A stretch of DNA of 5,241 nucleotides from an uncultured Ruminococcus sp. (GTDB lineage Bacteria > Bacillota > Clostridia > Oscillospirales > CAG-272). The stretch spans positions 1 through 5,241 of the forward strand of contig CACXED010000110.1 in the NCBI GenBank assembly GCA_902766575.1, written 5' to 3'. Positions 4,803 through 5,241 of the stretch are shown here, in pieces (position 1 is the stretch's first letter; each line of letters begins with the position of its first letter). A program made the position numbers and the translations under genes. The notes under the pieces are model-generated. The model was not told where the DNA came from. It did not search any database and was given only the letters and a program-made list of their open reading frames with translations.

Positions 4803-5241
4803 TTGCAGAATAAAATACTCGAAAGCGACAGCCTTTTCGAATATCTCACCGACTGTCTGCGGAACACAAAATTCAGCGAGCTTGTCCTGCGCGTGACGAA
4901 ATATCCGCGTCGGTTCTTTCTCTTTGCGCGGATATTAAAATGGATACGCTATGCGGTCAGGATAATCGAGACGAGCGCGCTGCTGATACTCGCCGCGGCT
5001 CTGCTGCTGACTATACTCCCGCTCGCGGCTCTGATTATCGCGATATTGCTGACCGCCGACGATATCCGCGCGAGCCTGATTCTGCGCCGCATGGACAGGC
5101 CCGGACGAGTTTATGTGCTCTTTTCAGCCGGACAATACGGCGAGAGCTTTGCGAAAACGCTCGACGGCGAGGTCTATATCGTCGGCGGAGAGCTCATTCA
5201 CCGCTTTCTGACCTATCGCCGCGAGGAGGGCTTCACGCGGA
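4803..5241 (+). CDS. Unrecognised membrane protein, N-terminal part (runs off right edge)
   Basis: I do not recognise this gene. The frame stays open for 146 codons to the window edge, and an in-frame TAA at 4761-4763 closes it upstream. The proposed start is TTG 4803, because no in-frame ATG occurs before 5091 (Met97) and that start would remove the hydrophobic region. The product begins MQNKILESDSLFEYLTDCLR. A basic stretch follows (about 30-53, rich in Arg, Lys and aromatic residues). Then comes a nearly continuous hydrophobic segment at about 55-83 with Pro73 near its middle. That could be one long helix or a tight two-helix hairpin. After it, a soluble part contains RVYVLFSAGQYGESF (102-116) and EVYIVGGEL (123-131), which look like short beta strands of an alpha/beta domain. 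The basic residues before the helix suggest that the N terminus is cytoplasmic. It has its own divergent promoter. The function is unknown and the C terminus is not seen. Confidence 0.8.
   Translation, partial: MQNKILESDSLFEYLTDCLRNTKFSELVLRVTKYPRRFFLFARILKWIRYAVRIIETSALLILAAALLLTILPLAALIIAILLTADDIRASLILRRMDRPGRVYVLFSAGQYGESFAKTLDGEVYIVGGELIHRFLTYRREEGFTR

Overview
The window suggests a moderately GC-rich low-GC-lineage Gram-positive bacterium, most likely a gut-type Clostridia (Oscillospiraceae/Ruminococcaceae-like). The reasons are a textbook T-box leader in front of tyrS, Shine-Dalgarno sites of the AAGGAG type, extended -10 promoters (TGnTATAAT), and a divergent GyrB/ParE-type protein of a kind I associate with Clostridia. 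The taxonomic placement is inference.

Layout. Positions 1-122 (minus strand) hold the first 40 codons of tyrosyl-tRNA synthetase, whose gene runs off the left edge. Positions 123-450 carry its control region: a sigma-A type promoter (422-450), then a tyrosine T-box riboswitch (about 141-415) with a UAC specifier, a UGGU antiterminator bulge, and mutually exclusive antiterminator and terminator helices. Positions 468-4674 (minus strand) form an apparent three-gene operon, read right to left: a type IIA topoisomerase B subunit (GyrB/ParE paralogue, 665 aa), a metal-dependent amidohydrolase of the amidohydrolase_2 type (270 aa), and a MATE-family efflux transporter (450 aa). The gaps are 24 and 19 nt and each gene has its own ribosome binding site. 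Positions 4675-4802 are a divergent intergenic region with one well-formed promoter in each direction. From 4803 to the right edge on the plus strand runs an incomplete gene with a TTG start, which encodes an unrecognised membrane protein.

How the parts work together. The tyrS leader senses uncharged tRNA-Tyr and turns on synthetase expression. The topoisomerase subunit keeps its ATPase and TOPRIM catalytic motifs, so it is probably active, but no A-subunit partner gene adjoins it on either side. Why it shares a transcript with a hydrolase and a drug/cation exporter is not evident. A housekeeping paralogue with chance neighbours is the most conservative reading; a small-molecule resistance context is a speculative alternative. 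I see no mobile elements, CRISPR arrays, tRNA or rRNA genes, or clear signs of horizontal transfer.
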